Assembly: GCA_035540495.1 (NCBI GenBank)
Contig: DATLGL010000064.1
Coordinates: 1 to 64,000 of the forward strand
Reading direction: 5' to 3'
Length of the DNA: 64,000 nt
Source of the DNA: DASVEG01 sp035540495
GTDB lineage: Bacteria; Actinomycetota; Acidimicrobiia; Acidimicrobiales; CADCTF01
Positions 26,020 to 34,176 of this stretch are shown one piece after another. Each line of letters opens with the position of its first letter. Position 1 is the first letter of the stretch. The notes under the pieces were generated by a model, which had not been told where the DNA came from, ran no database searches, and worked only from the letters and a program-made list of their open reading frames with translations. The position numbers were made by a program, and so were the translations under genes.

Positions 26020-26781
26020 CTACCGCTTGAGCAGTCGTCCTATGAGGATCGACACCTCGAACAGGAGGTACATCGGCCCTGCCATGGCGAACAGGGTGAT
26101 CGGGTCCTGGCTCGGGGTGATCACGGCCGCGAACACGACGATCCCGACGATGAACCCTCTCCGGGCCTTTCGGAGCTGGCGGGGGTTGATGATGCGGGCC
26201 AGCTGGAGGAAGACGAGGAGGATCGGGAACTCGAACGAGATGCCGAAGGCCAGCACGACCTTGAGATAGAGGCTGAGGTACTTCGACGGGCTGAACAGCG
26301 GAACCAGGTCGGGACCGCCGATGTTGATCAGGAAGTCGAGCGCCTTCGGGAACGTGATCACCGCCAGGACCGCACCGCCGACGAAGAGGATCATCGACGA
26401 GACGATGAACGGGATCGCGAAACGCTTCTCGTTCTTGTGGAGCGCCGGCGTGACGAACCGCCAGATCTGCCACAGCACCACCGGCGCGGCCAGGATGCCG
26501 CCCACGAACAGGGCGATCTTCACCCGGGTGGTGAAGCCCTCGAGCGGGTCGATGACGACGAGCCCGCAGTCGTCGCCCTTCTTCGCCTTGCAGTACGGGT
26601 CGACCAGGAACGACAGCACCCGGTTGGCGATGACGAACCCGAAGACGCCGCCGATCGCGACCGCGATGGCGATGCGGATGAGGCGGGTGCGCAGCTCGGC
26701 CAGGTGCTCGACGAGCGTCATCCGCGCGAGCTCGTCGCCGGGTACCGCCTGCCCGCCGGGCCGTTCGGGAGCCATGGTCAC
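26020..26781 (-). CDS. tatC: Twin-arginine translocase subunit TatC
   Basis: A 253-residue polytopic membrane protein with six predicted helices. The start of the family fold is visible as MTLVEHLAELRTRLIRIAIA, containing the conserved H-L-x-E-L-R-x-R motif that binds the RR signal peptide. FAAVITPSQDPITLFAMAGP is the conserved stretch before the last helices. TatC is the receptor of the Tat pathway for folded proteins. GTG 26781 overlaps the tatA stop (GTGA); ATG 26775 is an alternative start. It is cotranscribed with tatA and helY. Confidence 0.95.
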   Translation of the reverse strand: MTMAPERPGGQAVPGDELARMTLVEHLAELRTRLIRIAIAVAIGGVFGFVIANRVLSFLVDPYCKAKKGDDCGLVVIDPLEGFTTRVKIALFVGGILAAPVVLWQIWRFVTPALHKNEKRFAIPFIVSSMILFVGGAVLAVITFPKALDFLINIGGPDLVPLFSPSKYLSLYLKVVLAFGISFEFPILLVFLQLARIINPRQLRKARRGFIVGIVVFAAVITPSQDPITLFAMAGPMYLLFEVSILIGRLLKR

Positions 26782-27086
26782 GGCAGGTCGCCCGTGCCGT
26801 CGACCGGACGCGCCGGCGGCGGCGGGGCGGGCGCGACGTCGACGTCAGGAGCAGGCGCAGGTGGCGCGCCCGGCGCTGGACCCGGCGGCGTGGCAGCAGT
26901 CGTCGACGGCGTGGCAGGCACGTTCATCGCGTCCCGCAGTTCGTTCTGGAAGCCGGTTCCGATCCGGCGGACCTCACCGATGAACTGCCCGACCTTGCGC
27001 GCAGCCTCGGGCAAACGGTCGGGTCCCAGCACGATGAGCGCGACCAGGAGGATCACCAGGATCTCGGCCGGCCCGACGGTTCCCAT
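26778..27086 (-). CDS. tatA: Sec-independent translocase protein TatA/TatB
   Basis: A 102-residue protein: one N-terminal transmembrane helix (AEILVILLVALIVLG) followed by the conserved hinge GPDRLPEAARKVGQF and an amphipathic helix, then a Pro/Ala-rich tail. This is the TatA/TatB architecture; the hinge sequence and long helix look somewhat TatB-like, so the exact subtype is open. It forms the translocation pore with TatC, which follows with a 4-nt overlap. Confidence 0.9.
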   Translation of the reverse strand: MGTVGPAEILVILLVALIVLGPDRLPEAARKVGQFIGEVRRIGTGFQNELRDAMNVPATPSTTAATPPGPAPGAPPAPAPDVDVAPAPPPPARPVDGTGDLP

Positions 27087-27166
27087 ATCGGTCTGAGTCT
27101 ACGGAGCGGCCCGGTGTCTGGACGGCGGCGCGCCGGTGAACGGCAAACGACCCGGCAGCTCAGGAC

Positions 27167-27376
27167 TCAGGAGCGCTGAAGCCGCTGTGCCCGGCGGGCC
27201 ACGCCGGACCGAAGGAGCTCGGCATCGGAACGCAGCTCGATCAGGGCCGGACGCAGCTCCGAGAACCGCTGCACCTCACGGCGCAGCTCCAGGATCTCGG
27301 CGGCGACACGCCGCGCGAGCAGCAGGAGCGGGAGCACGGCCAGCACCACGACCGCAGCGGGGATGAGCCACATCAC
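27167..27376 (-). CDS. Small membrane protein with coiled-coil tail
   Basis: A 69-residue protein with one hydrophobic helix (PAAVVVLAVLPLLLLARRV) and a charged helix (ILELRREVQRFSELRPALIE) likely to form a coiled coil. A strong AAGGAGG lies 6 nt before GTG 27376 and 9 nt before the adjacent ATG 27373, so either can be the start. No family recognised. It precedes tatA on the same strand with a gap of 80 bp. Confidence 0.6.
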   Translation of the reverse strand: MMWLIPAAVVVLAVLPLLLLARRVAAEILELRREVQRFSELRPALIELRSDAELLRSGVARRAQRLQRS

Positions 27377-27421
27377 AGCAAGCCTCCTTCCCCGCCCCCC
27401 GGATTCGCAACCGGATTCGCC

Positions 27422-27790
27422 TCAGCGAGTCCGGGGATCGACCTCCGTGAGCCGCTCGAACCAGCCGTCATCCTGGAGGATCTGGTGGAACTCGAGCAGG
27501 TCGTCGTAGGTGAGCGGGTCGCCGGTGCGCGGCTCGTCGAGCTCGGCCGGCAGGCTCCACACCGACAGGCGGACGCCGGACGACACGAGGAGGTCGACGA
27601 TGCGCTGCTCGGCGAGCTTCGACACGGCGATCTGGCACTGGGGGCAGCGGAACGCGTACGACCCCTGGTTGTTCGTGGCGCAGACCTGCACGGTCACGTC
27701 ACGCGACGTCAGTTCAACATCCCCGCAGGTCGGGCAGCTGGCTCGGATGGTTGCCACCAAGGTCTCCCTTCGATGCCTCGGCTTTGCCAT
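27422..27790 (-). CDS. Zinc-ribbon protein of unknown function
   Basis: A 122-residue protein with two cysteine knuckles, ASCPTCGDVEL and FRCPQCQ, separated by a strand-rich segment (DVTVQVCATNNQGSYA), which looks like a zinc ribbon. A helical C-terminal half follows (LTYDDLLEFHQILQDDGWF). Such proteins are common in actinobacteria without a known role. I chose ATG 27790 because a purine-rich AGGAAGAGG sits just upstream; the longer frame to 27874 is Arg/Ser-rich and unlikely. Confidence 0.65.
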   Translation of the reverse strand: MAKPRHRRETLVATIRASCPTCGDVELTSRDVTVQVCATNNQGSYAFRCPQCQIAVSKLAEQRIVDLLVSSGVRLSVWSLPAELDEPRTGDPLTYDDLLEFHQILQDDGWFERLTEVDPRTR

Positions 27791-28015
27791 CGGCCTCTTC
27801 CTCTCCTGGGTTGAGCACCGTCTCGAACGGCGCGAACGCCGCGCTCCGGCGTCCACTGCTCCGATCGGCAGCACCGGAGGCCACCTGAGCGGCTGAGCAC
27901 CGCTTACCGCGTGATTTCTGTCGCCGACGAAGGCGGCGAGTGGGCGGGCTAGTCCGATCGGGTGGGCGAAGAATGGGCCTCAAGGGCCTGGTGACCTACT
28001 CCCGACACTCTGAAC

Positions 28016-29953
28016 ATGCAGCAAGGCGGTGTGCAGTACCAGGAAGGCGGCGTCCAGTACCTCGCCCAGGTCCTGCGGGGGCTGACCGTCGGCGCCGACC
28101 CGGTGCGTCTCCTCCACGACGCGCTCGGCGGGGCCATCTCCGCGTCGCGCGGGCGCCACGGCATGATCGTCGGCCTCGTCGACGGCGCGATCACGACCGT
28201 CGCCCAGACCGGCACGACTCCGAAGGTGGTGCGCGAGGCAGCCGAGCAGTGCATCGCGGAAGGGCGCATGTCGCGCCGTCGCGACGCCGCGGCGGGTGCC
28301 GGCGCCATCGCCGAGCCGGTGCGCATGGGTCACCGCATCGTCGGCGCCATCGCCATCGGCGGCGACGCCCTCACCCTCGACAGCGCTCCCCTTCCCCTCT
28401 TCGCCGATGCCGCCGGTCTCGCCCTCGCGCGCAGGCCCCAGCTCGGTCGTGCGTCGGTGCCCGACTTCTCCGACGCCATCCTCCAGATCTCCGTCGACCT
28501 CGATCAGTCGGCGGTGCTGTCGAAGGTCTTCGACGCCGCCGAGATGCTCTTCGGTGCGCTTGGCGGCTTCTGCGTCGTCCCCGACGGGGACGGGTGGCGG
28601 GTCGCCCATTACCGCGGGATCACCGCGGCAGACCTCCGCAACGCGGCCCGCCACCCCGACTTCCGCCCGTTCGTCGCGGCGGAGCGGCTCCGCGTCGAGC
28701 CGCCGACCCATCCCGTCGTCGCTGGTCTGGTGAGCGGCGCCGAGACCGCGGTGTCGATGCCGCTCAGCGCGGCTGGACGACGTCAGGGCTTCCTCGTCCT
28801 CCTCCTCGGTGACACGCCGGACGACGTCGGCCGTGGGCTGCTCCAGGCGTTCGGCAACCAGGTCGCTTCCGTGCTGCGCTCGAGCGACATGGCGCAGCGC
28901 CTCCGCGACCACGAGCAGCGCCTGGCGTCGATCGTCCACACGACACCGACGCCGGTCATCGTCGTCGACGAGCACAAGCGGTTCGTGCTGGTGAACGGTG
29001 CGGCCGCCGAGCTCTTCCACCTTCCCGAGGCGTTCGCCGTGGGCCAGCCGGCAGCGGGACGCCTCGGCAACGAGACCCTCGAAGGCATGATCGAGGACGA
29101 TCACGACAGCCAGGTCGAGCTGCTCCTCGGAACGCCGCCGGATCGGCTGTACCTCGCTCGCACCCACTCGATCCGAGCGATGGGCGGCCGCAACCTCGGC
29201 CAGGTGCTCGTCCTCCAGGACGTCACCAAGGAGCGGGAGACCGACAAGATCAAGAGCGACTTCGTGTCGGTCATCGGCCACGAGCTCCGCACGCCCCTCA
29301 CCGTCGTGAAGGGCTACGTGAAGATGCTCAACAAGAAGGGCGGCGACATCGAGGACGCTGCTCGAACCACGGCGCTCGCCGCGATCAGCAACAACACCGA
29401 GCGCCTCGAGCGACTCATCCAAGACCTCCTCTTCGTGTCGTCCATCGAGTCGCGGACGCCGACCCTCGACCTCGAGCCGGTCGACGTGGGGCGCGTCCTC
29501 GACGAGTTCGCGGAAGGTCGCGTCAAGGTGGAACGACCCCGGGTGCAGGTGCCCGTCCAGCTCGACCGGGCGAAGTTCGACCAGGTCGTCAACCACCTCA
29601 TCGACAACGCCCTCAAGTACACGGAGAACGACGTCATCCTCTCCGTGGTCGACAAGGGCGAGGAGGTCGAGATCCGGGTCGACGACAGCGGGCCCGGCAT
29701 CTACTCCGGCGACCTGCCGCTGCTCTTCGAGCGGTTCCGCCAGCTCGACGGCTCATCGACCCGTGCCCAGGGCGGCACCGGGCTCGGGCTCTACATCTGC
29801 CGGCGCCTCGTGGAGCTCCTCGGCGGGCGGATCTGGTGCGAGAGCCGTCTCGGTGTCGGGTCGCGCTTCGCCTTCACGCTGCCGAAGGAAGGCCCCATCG
29901 CCGCCTCCGTCCGCGAAGCGTCGACGGCCACCGCCTTCCCCGCCTCCGCGTAA
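28016..29953 (+). CDS. Sensor histidine kinase with GAF-like and PAS domains
   Basis: A 645-residue soluble kinase. Two GAF-like segments occupy about 1-290, a PAS domain about 305-410 (RLASIVHTTPTPVIVVDEH), then HisKA with the phospho-acceptor H422 in IGHELRTPLT, and a HATPase domain with N526/N531 in NHLIDNALKY, G1 DDSGPGI and G2 GGTGLGLYI. No transmembrane segment is visible, so it senses an internal signal. No response regulator lies nearby. The N-terminus contains a tandem duplication (GGVQY-x2-GGVQY). The stop codon is covered by copy 2 of the dispersed repeat. Confidence 0.9.
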   Translation: MQQGGVQYQEGGVQYLAQVLRGLTVGADPVRLLHDALGGAISASRGRHGMIVGLVDGAITTVAQTGTTPKVVREAAEQCIAEGRMSRRRDAAAGAGAIAEPVRMGHRIVGAIAIGGDALTLDSAPLPLFADAAGLALARRPQLGRASVPDFSDAILQISVDLDQSAVLSKVFDAAEMLFGALGGFCVVPDGDGWRVAHYRGITAADLRNAARHPDFRPFVAAERLRVEPPTHPVVAGLVSGAETAVSMPLSAAGRRQGFLVLLLGDTPDDVGRGLLQAFGNQVASVLRSSDMAQRLRDHEQRLASIVHTTPTPVIVVDEHKRFVLVNGAAAELFHLPEAFAVGQPAAGRLGNETLEGMIEDDHDSQVELLLGTPPDRLYLARTHSIRAMGGRNLGQVLVLQDVTKERETDKIKSDFVSVIGHELRTPLTVVKGYVKMLNKKGGDIEDAARTTALAAISNNTERLERLIQDLLFVSSIESRTPTLDLEPVDVGRVLDEFAEGRVKVERPRVQVPVQLDRAKFDQVVNHLIDNALKYTENDVILSVVDKGEEVEIRVDDSGPGIYSGDLPLLFERFRQLDGSSTRAQGGTGLGLYICRRLVELLGGRIWCESRLGVGSRFAFTLPKEGPIAASVREASTATAFPASA

Positions 29954-29997
29954 CGACTGTCTCGCTCGCAGGCTCCGCTCGACTGTTGCGGCTGCTC
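29947..29997 (+). repeat. Dispersed repeat, copy 2 (51 bp)
   Basis: Begins CGCGTAACGACTGTCTCGCT. It matches 49 of 51 positions of the reverse complement of 6120-6170. It covers the kinase stop codon (GCG TAA) and leads directly into a long inverted repeat. Confidence 0.8.
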
Positions 29998-30088
29998 CGC
30001 CGGAAAAGTTCGCGACGGAGCTCGGTCGCCTTGACCCACGGTCGGCGCTCGATGGGACGGCGAGCTCCGTCGCGAACTTCTTCGGCGG
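29997..30088. terminator. Long inverted repeat (28-bp arms) after the sensor kinase
   Basis: Arms 29997-30024 and 30061-30088 pair at 26 of 28 positions around a 36-nt loop. The core is TTCGCGACGGAGCTCG/CGAGCTCCGTCGCGAA. There is no T-tract. It could terminate the kinase mRNA, or be the end of a small mobile repeat together with the preceding dispersed repeat. Confidence 0.5.
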
Positions 30089-30144
30089 ACGCTGGCGCTT
30101 CCGACGCCGCGCTGACGCGACGGGCAAGCACGTAGGGTTCGTTC

Positions 30145-30855
30145 ATCGAGCCGATCCGGAAGCCGCCCATCGGGTTCGCCCATCGAGGTGCCCGCGCCCA
30201 CGCGCCCGAGAACACCATCGAGGCGTTCGAGCTCGCGCTCAAGCTGGGCGCGACCGGTCTCGAGAGCGACGTCTGGATCACCTCCGACGGCGAAGCCGTG
30301 CTCGACCACGACGGCGTGGTCCGCATGGGGGTCCGCAAGCGGTCGATCGCGGATGTCGAGCGGCGTGCGCTCCCGTCCCACATCCCGACCCTCGCCGAGC
30401 TGTACGACACCTGCGGGCACGGCTACGAGCTGTCGCTCGATGTGAAGGACGCCGCGGCCGCACAGCGGGTGGTCGACGTCGCTCGTGAGGCCGGCGGGTC
30501 AGAAGCGCTCGGCCGGCTGTGGCTGTGTCATCCCGACTGGCACCAGGTCGCGCAGTGGCGGGCTCTCGGTGACGACGTCCGCCTCGTCGACTCGACCCGG
30601 TTGCGCAAGATCAAGGAAGGCACCGAGGTGCGCGCGGCGGCGCTCGCCGACGCCGGGATCGACGCCATCAACATGCACCACACGGACTGGACGATGGGAC
30701 TCGCGACCCTCTTCCACCGGTTCGAGCTCCACTGCTTCGGCTGGGACGCCCAGCTCGACCGCATCCTCGCCGAGCTCCTCGGTTTCGGCCTCGACGCGGT
30801 CTACAGCGACCACGTCGACCGCATGATGGAAGCGGTCAAACACGCCTCGCGCTGA
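30145..30855 (+). CDS. Glycerophosphodiester phosphodiesterase (no canonical start codon)
   Basis: A GDPD-family TIM barrel of about 236 residues. The catalytic opening is FAHRGARAHAPENTIEAFEL, with the metal-binding pair in ESDVWIT and the second His in LDHDG; ELSLDVKD and the C-terminal VYSDHVDRMM complete the barrel. It hydrolyses glycerophosphodiesters to glycerol 3-phosphate and an alcohol. The first ATG/GTG/TTG is GTG 30298, which would remove the catalytic HRG. Between the in-frame TAG at 30133 and the HRG there is no standard start. TAGGGT at 30133-30138 lies 6 nt before ATC 30145, so I place the start there tentatively. Confidence 0.8.
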   Translation: MEPIRKPPIGFAHRGARAHAPENTIEAFELALKLGATGLESDVWITSDGEAVLDHDGVVRMGVRKRSIADVERRALPSHIPTLAELYDTCGHGYELSLDVKDAAAAQRVVDVAREAGGSEALGRLWLCHPDWHQVAQWRALGDDVRLVDSTRLRKIKEGTEVRAAALADAGIDAINMHHTDWTMGLATLFHRFELHCFGWDAQLDRILAELLGFGLDAVYSDHVDRMMEAVKHASR

Positions 30856-30864
30856 GGCGAGTGG

Positions 30865-31461
30865 CTACAGCAGACCGATCTTGTTGAACGGCCAGACGAG
30901 GATGAACGCTCGCCCGACGACGCTGTCCTCGTCGATCGGCGTGGGACCCGCGTTGCAGAGGAACCGGGAGTCCTTCGAGTTCTCCCGGTTGTCGCCCATC
31001 ACCCAGATGTGGCCCTCGGGCACGTCGTAGGGCCCGAAGTCCGACGTCGTCTGTCCCTTCGGCAGGTACGGCTCGCTGAGACGCCGGCCGTCGACGTAGA
31101 TGGTGCCTTCACGCCCCTCGACGCTCTCGCCGCCGACCGCGATCACCCGCTTGATGAGGTCCTTGATCTCGGGGTCGCTCTGATCGCACTCCGGCCGCTC
31201 GAAGACGACGATGTCGCCGCGGTTCACCTCGTGCAGGCGGTAGCTCATCTTGTTGACGAGGACGCGGTCGCGGATGGCGAGCGTCGGGTCCATCGACGCC
31301 GACGGGATGTAGAAGGCCTGGATCAGGAACGTCTTCACGAGGAACGCGACGAGGAGCGCGGCGCCGATGATGACGATCCACTCGACCGTCGACCTGGTCG
31401 CTCGCCGCCCGAGGCTGGCCCGCTTGGTGGTCGGCGGGGCGGCGTCGTCGAGGTCGGTCAC
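30865..31461 (-). CDS. lepB: Signal peptidase I
   Basis: A 198-residue membrane-anchored peptidase. It has a cytosolic N-tail, one transmembrane helix (EWIVIIGAALLVAFLVKTF), the nucleophile S56 in PSASMDPTL, the general base K104 in DLIKRVIAVGG, and the box GDNRENSKDSR. It removes signal peptides from Sec- and Tat-exported proteins. GTG 31461 overlaps the DUF3866 stop by 4 nt. It converges with the phosphodiesterase gene. Confidence 0.95.
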   Translation of the reverse strand: MTDLDDAAPPTTKRASLGRRATRSTVEWIVIIGAALLVAFLVKTFLIQAFYIPSASMDPTLAIRDRVLVNKMSYRLHEVNRGDIVVFERPECDQSDPEIKDLIKRVIAVGGESVEGREGTIYVDGRRLSEPYLPKGQTTSDFGPYDVPEGHIWVMGDNRENSKDSRFLCNAGPTPIDEDSVVGRAFILVWPFNKIGLL

Positions 31462-32450
31462 GAGGAGCCGACCCTACCGTCGCCGAGGTGGCTGACTGCA
31501 GCCACCCCCGCGGCGCCGGCCCACTGGAAGAAGGCGGGGTCGGCGTCCGGTCCGCGGCCCATCGTCGTCACACGAAGACCATGCCCAGCGAGGAGCTCAC
31601 CGATGTCGGGGACATCGAGCTCCTCCGGATCCGGCACCACGAGCTGACGTGCCGCCAGCTCCACGGCGGTCATGGTGTGGTGGCTCGGTCCGTTGTGCCG
31701 ATCTCGAGCATCCGCCTCGCTGAACCGGACCGCGACGATCGGCGTTCCTCGAAGAGCGGCGGCCGCGTCGACGATCGACACGACGTCGAGGCCGGTGTGG
31801 CCGTACTTGGTGCCGGTCCCGACCACACCGGGGCCGATGCCGGCGACGATCGCATCGGCGGCTGCGAGCTCCTTCGCCACGAGCAGACCCGAGTGGATGT
31901 TCACCGCCTCCCGGGCTCCCCCGAACGCGTGACCGGTGGTGACGGTGGAAGCGATCAGCCCTCGTTCCGTCAGCGCGTGCATGAGGTCGGACAGCGCCAG
32001 CGGAAGTGCGGCGCCGTCGGTCATCACGTAGACGAGCCGCTTGCGCCCGCCGGACGCGTGGTTGAACGCGACGGCGACCGCGGGGATCTGGCTGTGCAGC
32101 GCGCAGGCGACCACGGGCGTGCCGTCGAGGCTCGTGATCGACGTCGACTCGAGCTCCTCGGCGGAGCCGGTGTCGACCTGGAGGCTCGTGTAGCGCAGCT
32201 TCATGATGTGGCCAGGACCCGGTGCGGTCCACGCGACCCGAGTCAGGTTCCAGTGGACGACGTGCCATCCCCCGGTGCCGAGGTCGCGGTCGACGGCGGT
32301 GGTGTTGACGACGACGTGATCGCCGACGCTGACGTCGCCGATCAGCTGGGTGAGGACGTAGGCGCGGCTGCCGTCGTCGAGACGGACCCGCTGCAGGCCG
32401 TGCCGCTCCTGGAGGATCTCGTCGACGCGCTGCGTCCGGAACGACGGCAC
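31458..32450 (-). CDS. DUF3866 family protein
   Basis: A 330-residue protein with an N-terminal beta-rich domain (SVGDHVVVNTTAVDRDLGTG) and a C-terminal alpha/beta domain with glycine-rich segments (GIGPGVVGTGTKYGHTGLDV and FGGAREAVNIHSG). This is the actinobacterial DUF3866 family; no activity is known. It starts with GTG 8 nt after the pafA stop and is coupled to lepB, so it belongs to the pafA transcript. A conserved histidine-rich stretch (RDRHNGPSHHT) may bind metal; that is inference. Confidence 0.8.
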   Translation of the reverse strand: MPSFRTQRVDEILQERHGLQRVRLDDGSRAYVLTQLIGDVSVGDHVVVNTTAVDRDLGTGGWHVVHWNLTRVAWTAPGPGHIMKLRYTSLQVDTGSAEELESTSITSLDGTPVVACALHSQIPAVAVAFNHASGGRKRLVYVMTDGAALPLALSDLMHALTERGLIASTVTTGHAFGGAREAVNIHSGLLVAKELAAADAIVAGIGPGVVGTGTKYGHTGLDVVSIVDAAAALRGTPIVAVRFSEADARDRHNGPSHHTMTAVELAARQLVVPDPEELDVPDIGELLAGHGLRVTTMGRGPDADPAFFQWAGAAGVAAVSHLGDGRVGSS

Positions 32451-32457
32451 GCGTGAT

Positions 32458-33816
32458 CTACAGCGACGCGATGAGCTTCTCGACCCGCTCGTCTCGCGCT
32501 TTGAACGGGTCCTTGCACAGCACGGTGCGCTGCGCGTTGTCGTTGAGCTTCAGGTGCACCCAGTCGACGGTGTAGTCGCGCCGGCGCTCCGTCGCCCGCT
32601 TGATGAACTCGCCGCGGAGGCGGGCGCGGGTCGTCTGCGGCGGCTCGTGCACCGCGAGGTCGATCTCCTCGTCGTTGCACATCCGCTCGACGAGGCCCTT
32701 GTCCTGCATCTTGTAGTAGAGGCCGCGGCTGCGGTTGACGTCGTGGTACTGCAGGTCGACCAGCGCCACCTTGGGGTGGGTCAGCGGGATGTTCCACTTG
32801 TCGCGGTACGCCTCGATGAGCTTGTGCTTGATGACCCAGTCGCACTCCTTGTCGAGGGAGTACGGGTCCTTCTCCAGGCCGGTGAGGCAGTGCTCCCACA
32901 TGCCGAGCGCCTGCTCCTCGAGCGGGCTCAGGCCCTTCGTCTCGTTGTAGCGGATCGCCCGCTGGAGGTACTCGCTCTGGATGTCGAGCGCGCTCACCTC
33001 CCGCCCGTTCGCGAGGCGCACCTTTCGCTTGCACGTCGGGTCGTGACTGATCTCCCGGATGGCGCGGATCGGGTTCTCCAGGGTCATGTCGCGCAGCACC
33101 ACGGACGGGTCTTCGAGCATGCGCAGCAGGATCGACGTCGCGCCCACCTTCAAGAAGGTGGCGTACTCGCTCATGTTCGAGTCGCCGACGATCACGTGGA
33201 GCCGGCGGTACCGCTCGGCGTCGGCGTGCGGCTCGTCGCGGGTGTTGATGATCGGGCGGCTGCGGGTGGTCGCGCTGCTCACGCCCTCCCAGATGTGCTC
33301 GGCCCGCTGGCTGATGCAGTACATCGCGCCACGGGCCGTCTGCAGGACCTTGCCTGCGCCGGCGTAGATCTGGCGGCTGACGAAGAACGGGATGAGCACC
33401 TCGGCGTAGTGGCCGAAGTCGTCGCGCCGGCTGGTGAGGTAGTTCTCGTGGCAGCCGTAGGAGTTGCCGGCGGAGTCGGTGTTGTTCTTGAACAGGTAGA
33501 TGACGCCGCGGATGCCCTCTTCCCGCAGTCGTTGCTCTGCCGCGATCAACAGGTCTTCGAGCCGCCGCTCCCCGGCCTTGTCGTGCACGACGAGGTCGTG
33601 GATCGAGTCGCATTCCGGCGTCGCGTACTCGGGGTGGCTGCCGACGTCGAGGTACAGGCGGGCGCCGTTCTCGAGGAAGACGTTGCTGCTGCGACCCCAG
33701 CTCACGACCCGGCGGAAGAGGTAGCGCGCGACCTCGTCCGGGCTGAGGCGGCGCTGGCCGCGAAGCGTGCACGTCACGCCGTACTCGTTCTCGAGCCCGA
33801 AGATGCGCCGATCCAT
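32458..33816 (-). CDS. pafA: Pup-protein ligase PafA
   Basis: A 452-residue enzyme related to glutamine synthetase. The N-terminal ATP/Mg site is RRIFGLENEYG with E9, and the catalytic base is D57 in NGARLYLDVGSHPEYATPEC. It lacks the Dop-loop insertion, separating it from Dop at 37848-39341. It activates the C-terminal Glu of Pup with ATP and ligates it to substrate lysines. The size equals that of the mycobacterial enzyme. ATG 33816 has TACCGT exactly 7 nt upstream and no ribosome-binding site, so it is probably leaderless. The longer frame to 33945 overlaps the divergent gene and is rejected. Confidence 0.95.
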   Translation of the reverse strand: MDRRIFGLENEYGVTCTLRGQRRLSPDEVARYLFRRVVSWGRSSNVFLENGARLYLDVGSHPEYATPECDSIHDLVVHDKAGERRLEDLLIAAEQRLREEGIRGVIYLFKNNTDSAGNSYGCHENYLTSRRDDFGHYAEVLIPFFVSRQIYAGAGKVLQTARGAMYCISQRAEHIWEGVSSATTRSRPIINTRDEPHADAERYRRLHVIVGDSNMSEYATFLKVGATSILLRMLEDPSVVLRDMTLENPIRAIREISHDPTCKRKVRLANGREVSALDIQSEYLQRAIRYNETKGLSPLEEQALGMWEHCLTGLEKDPYSLDKECDWVIKHKLIEAYRDKWNIPLTHPKVALVDLQYHDVNRSRGLYYKMQDKGLVERMCNDEEIDLAVHEPPQTTRARLRGEFIKRATERRRDYTVDWVHLKLNDNAQRTVLCKDPFKARDERVEKLIASL

Positions 33817-33823
33817 CGACCCG

Positions 33824-33833
33824 ACGGTAGCGT
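33824..33833. promoter_or_regulatory. Divergent overlapping -10 elements for pafA and its neighbour
   Basis: ACGGTAGCGT holds TACCGT on the minus strand, 7 nt from the pafA ATG, and TAGCGT on the plus strand, 7 nt from GTG 33841. The two -10 hexamers share the central TA, so polymerase can bind only one at a time. Confidence 0.5.
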
Positions 33834-33840
33834 TGATTCG

Positions 33841-34176
33841 GTGGGTTCCCTTCGCATGATCCCGTTGATCACGGTGGCGAACGGGTTCCAGGCGCGAGTG
33901 ATCGCGGCGCGCCTCGGCGCGGCCGGCGTCGTCGCGCAGCTCCACGGAGCCGTCGGCGGGCCCTATCCGATCGGCGACGTGCGCATCGAGGTGCCCGCCG
34001 ACGAGTTCGAGTTCGCGCGCGAGCTGCTCCTCGTGGACGAGGTCGAGGCCGCCTTCGACCCGTCGGGGGATGCCGCACCGGCGCGCTCCCGCTCGAAGCG
34101 CGCCGTCGTGCCGTGGGTGATCATCGGCTCGGCGCTGGTGACCGAAGCGGTCGCCCTCGCGGCTCGATTCGGCTGA
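33841..34176 (+). CDS. DUF2007-like small protein with C-terminal membrane helix
   Basis: About 111 residues. The N-terminal domain (LITVANGFQARVIAARLGAA ... VRIEVPADEFEFARELL) has the ferredoxin-like beta-alpha-beta layout of DUF2007 (putative signal-transducing) proteins. The C-terminal helix (AVVPWVIIGSALVTEAVALA) is likely to be a membrane anchor. GTG 33841 is favoured because TAGCGT lies 7 nt upstream; ATG 33856 is an alternative. It is divergent from pafA and ends immediately before the prcA stop. A link to the proteasome is only positional. Confidence 0.6.
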   Translation: MGSLRMIPLITVANGFQARVIAARLGAAGVVAQLHGAVGGPYPIGDVRIEVPADEFEFARELLLVDEVEAAFDPSGDAAPARSRSKRAVVPWVIIGSALVTEAVALAARFG

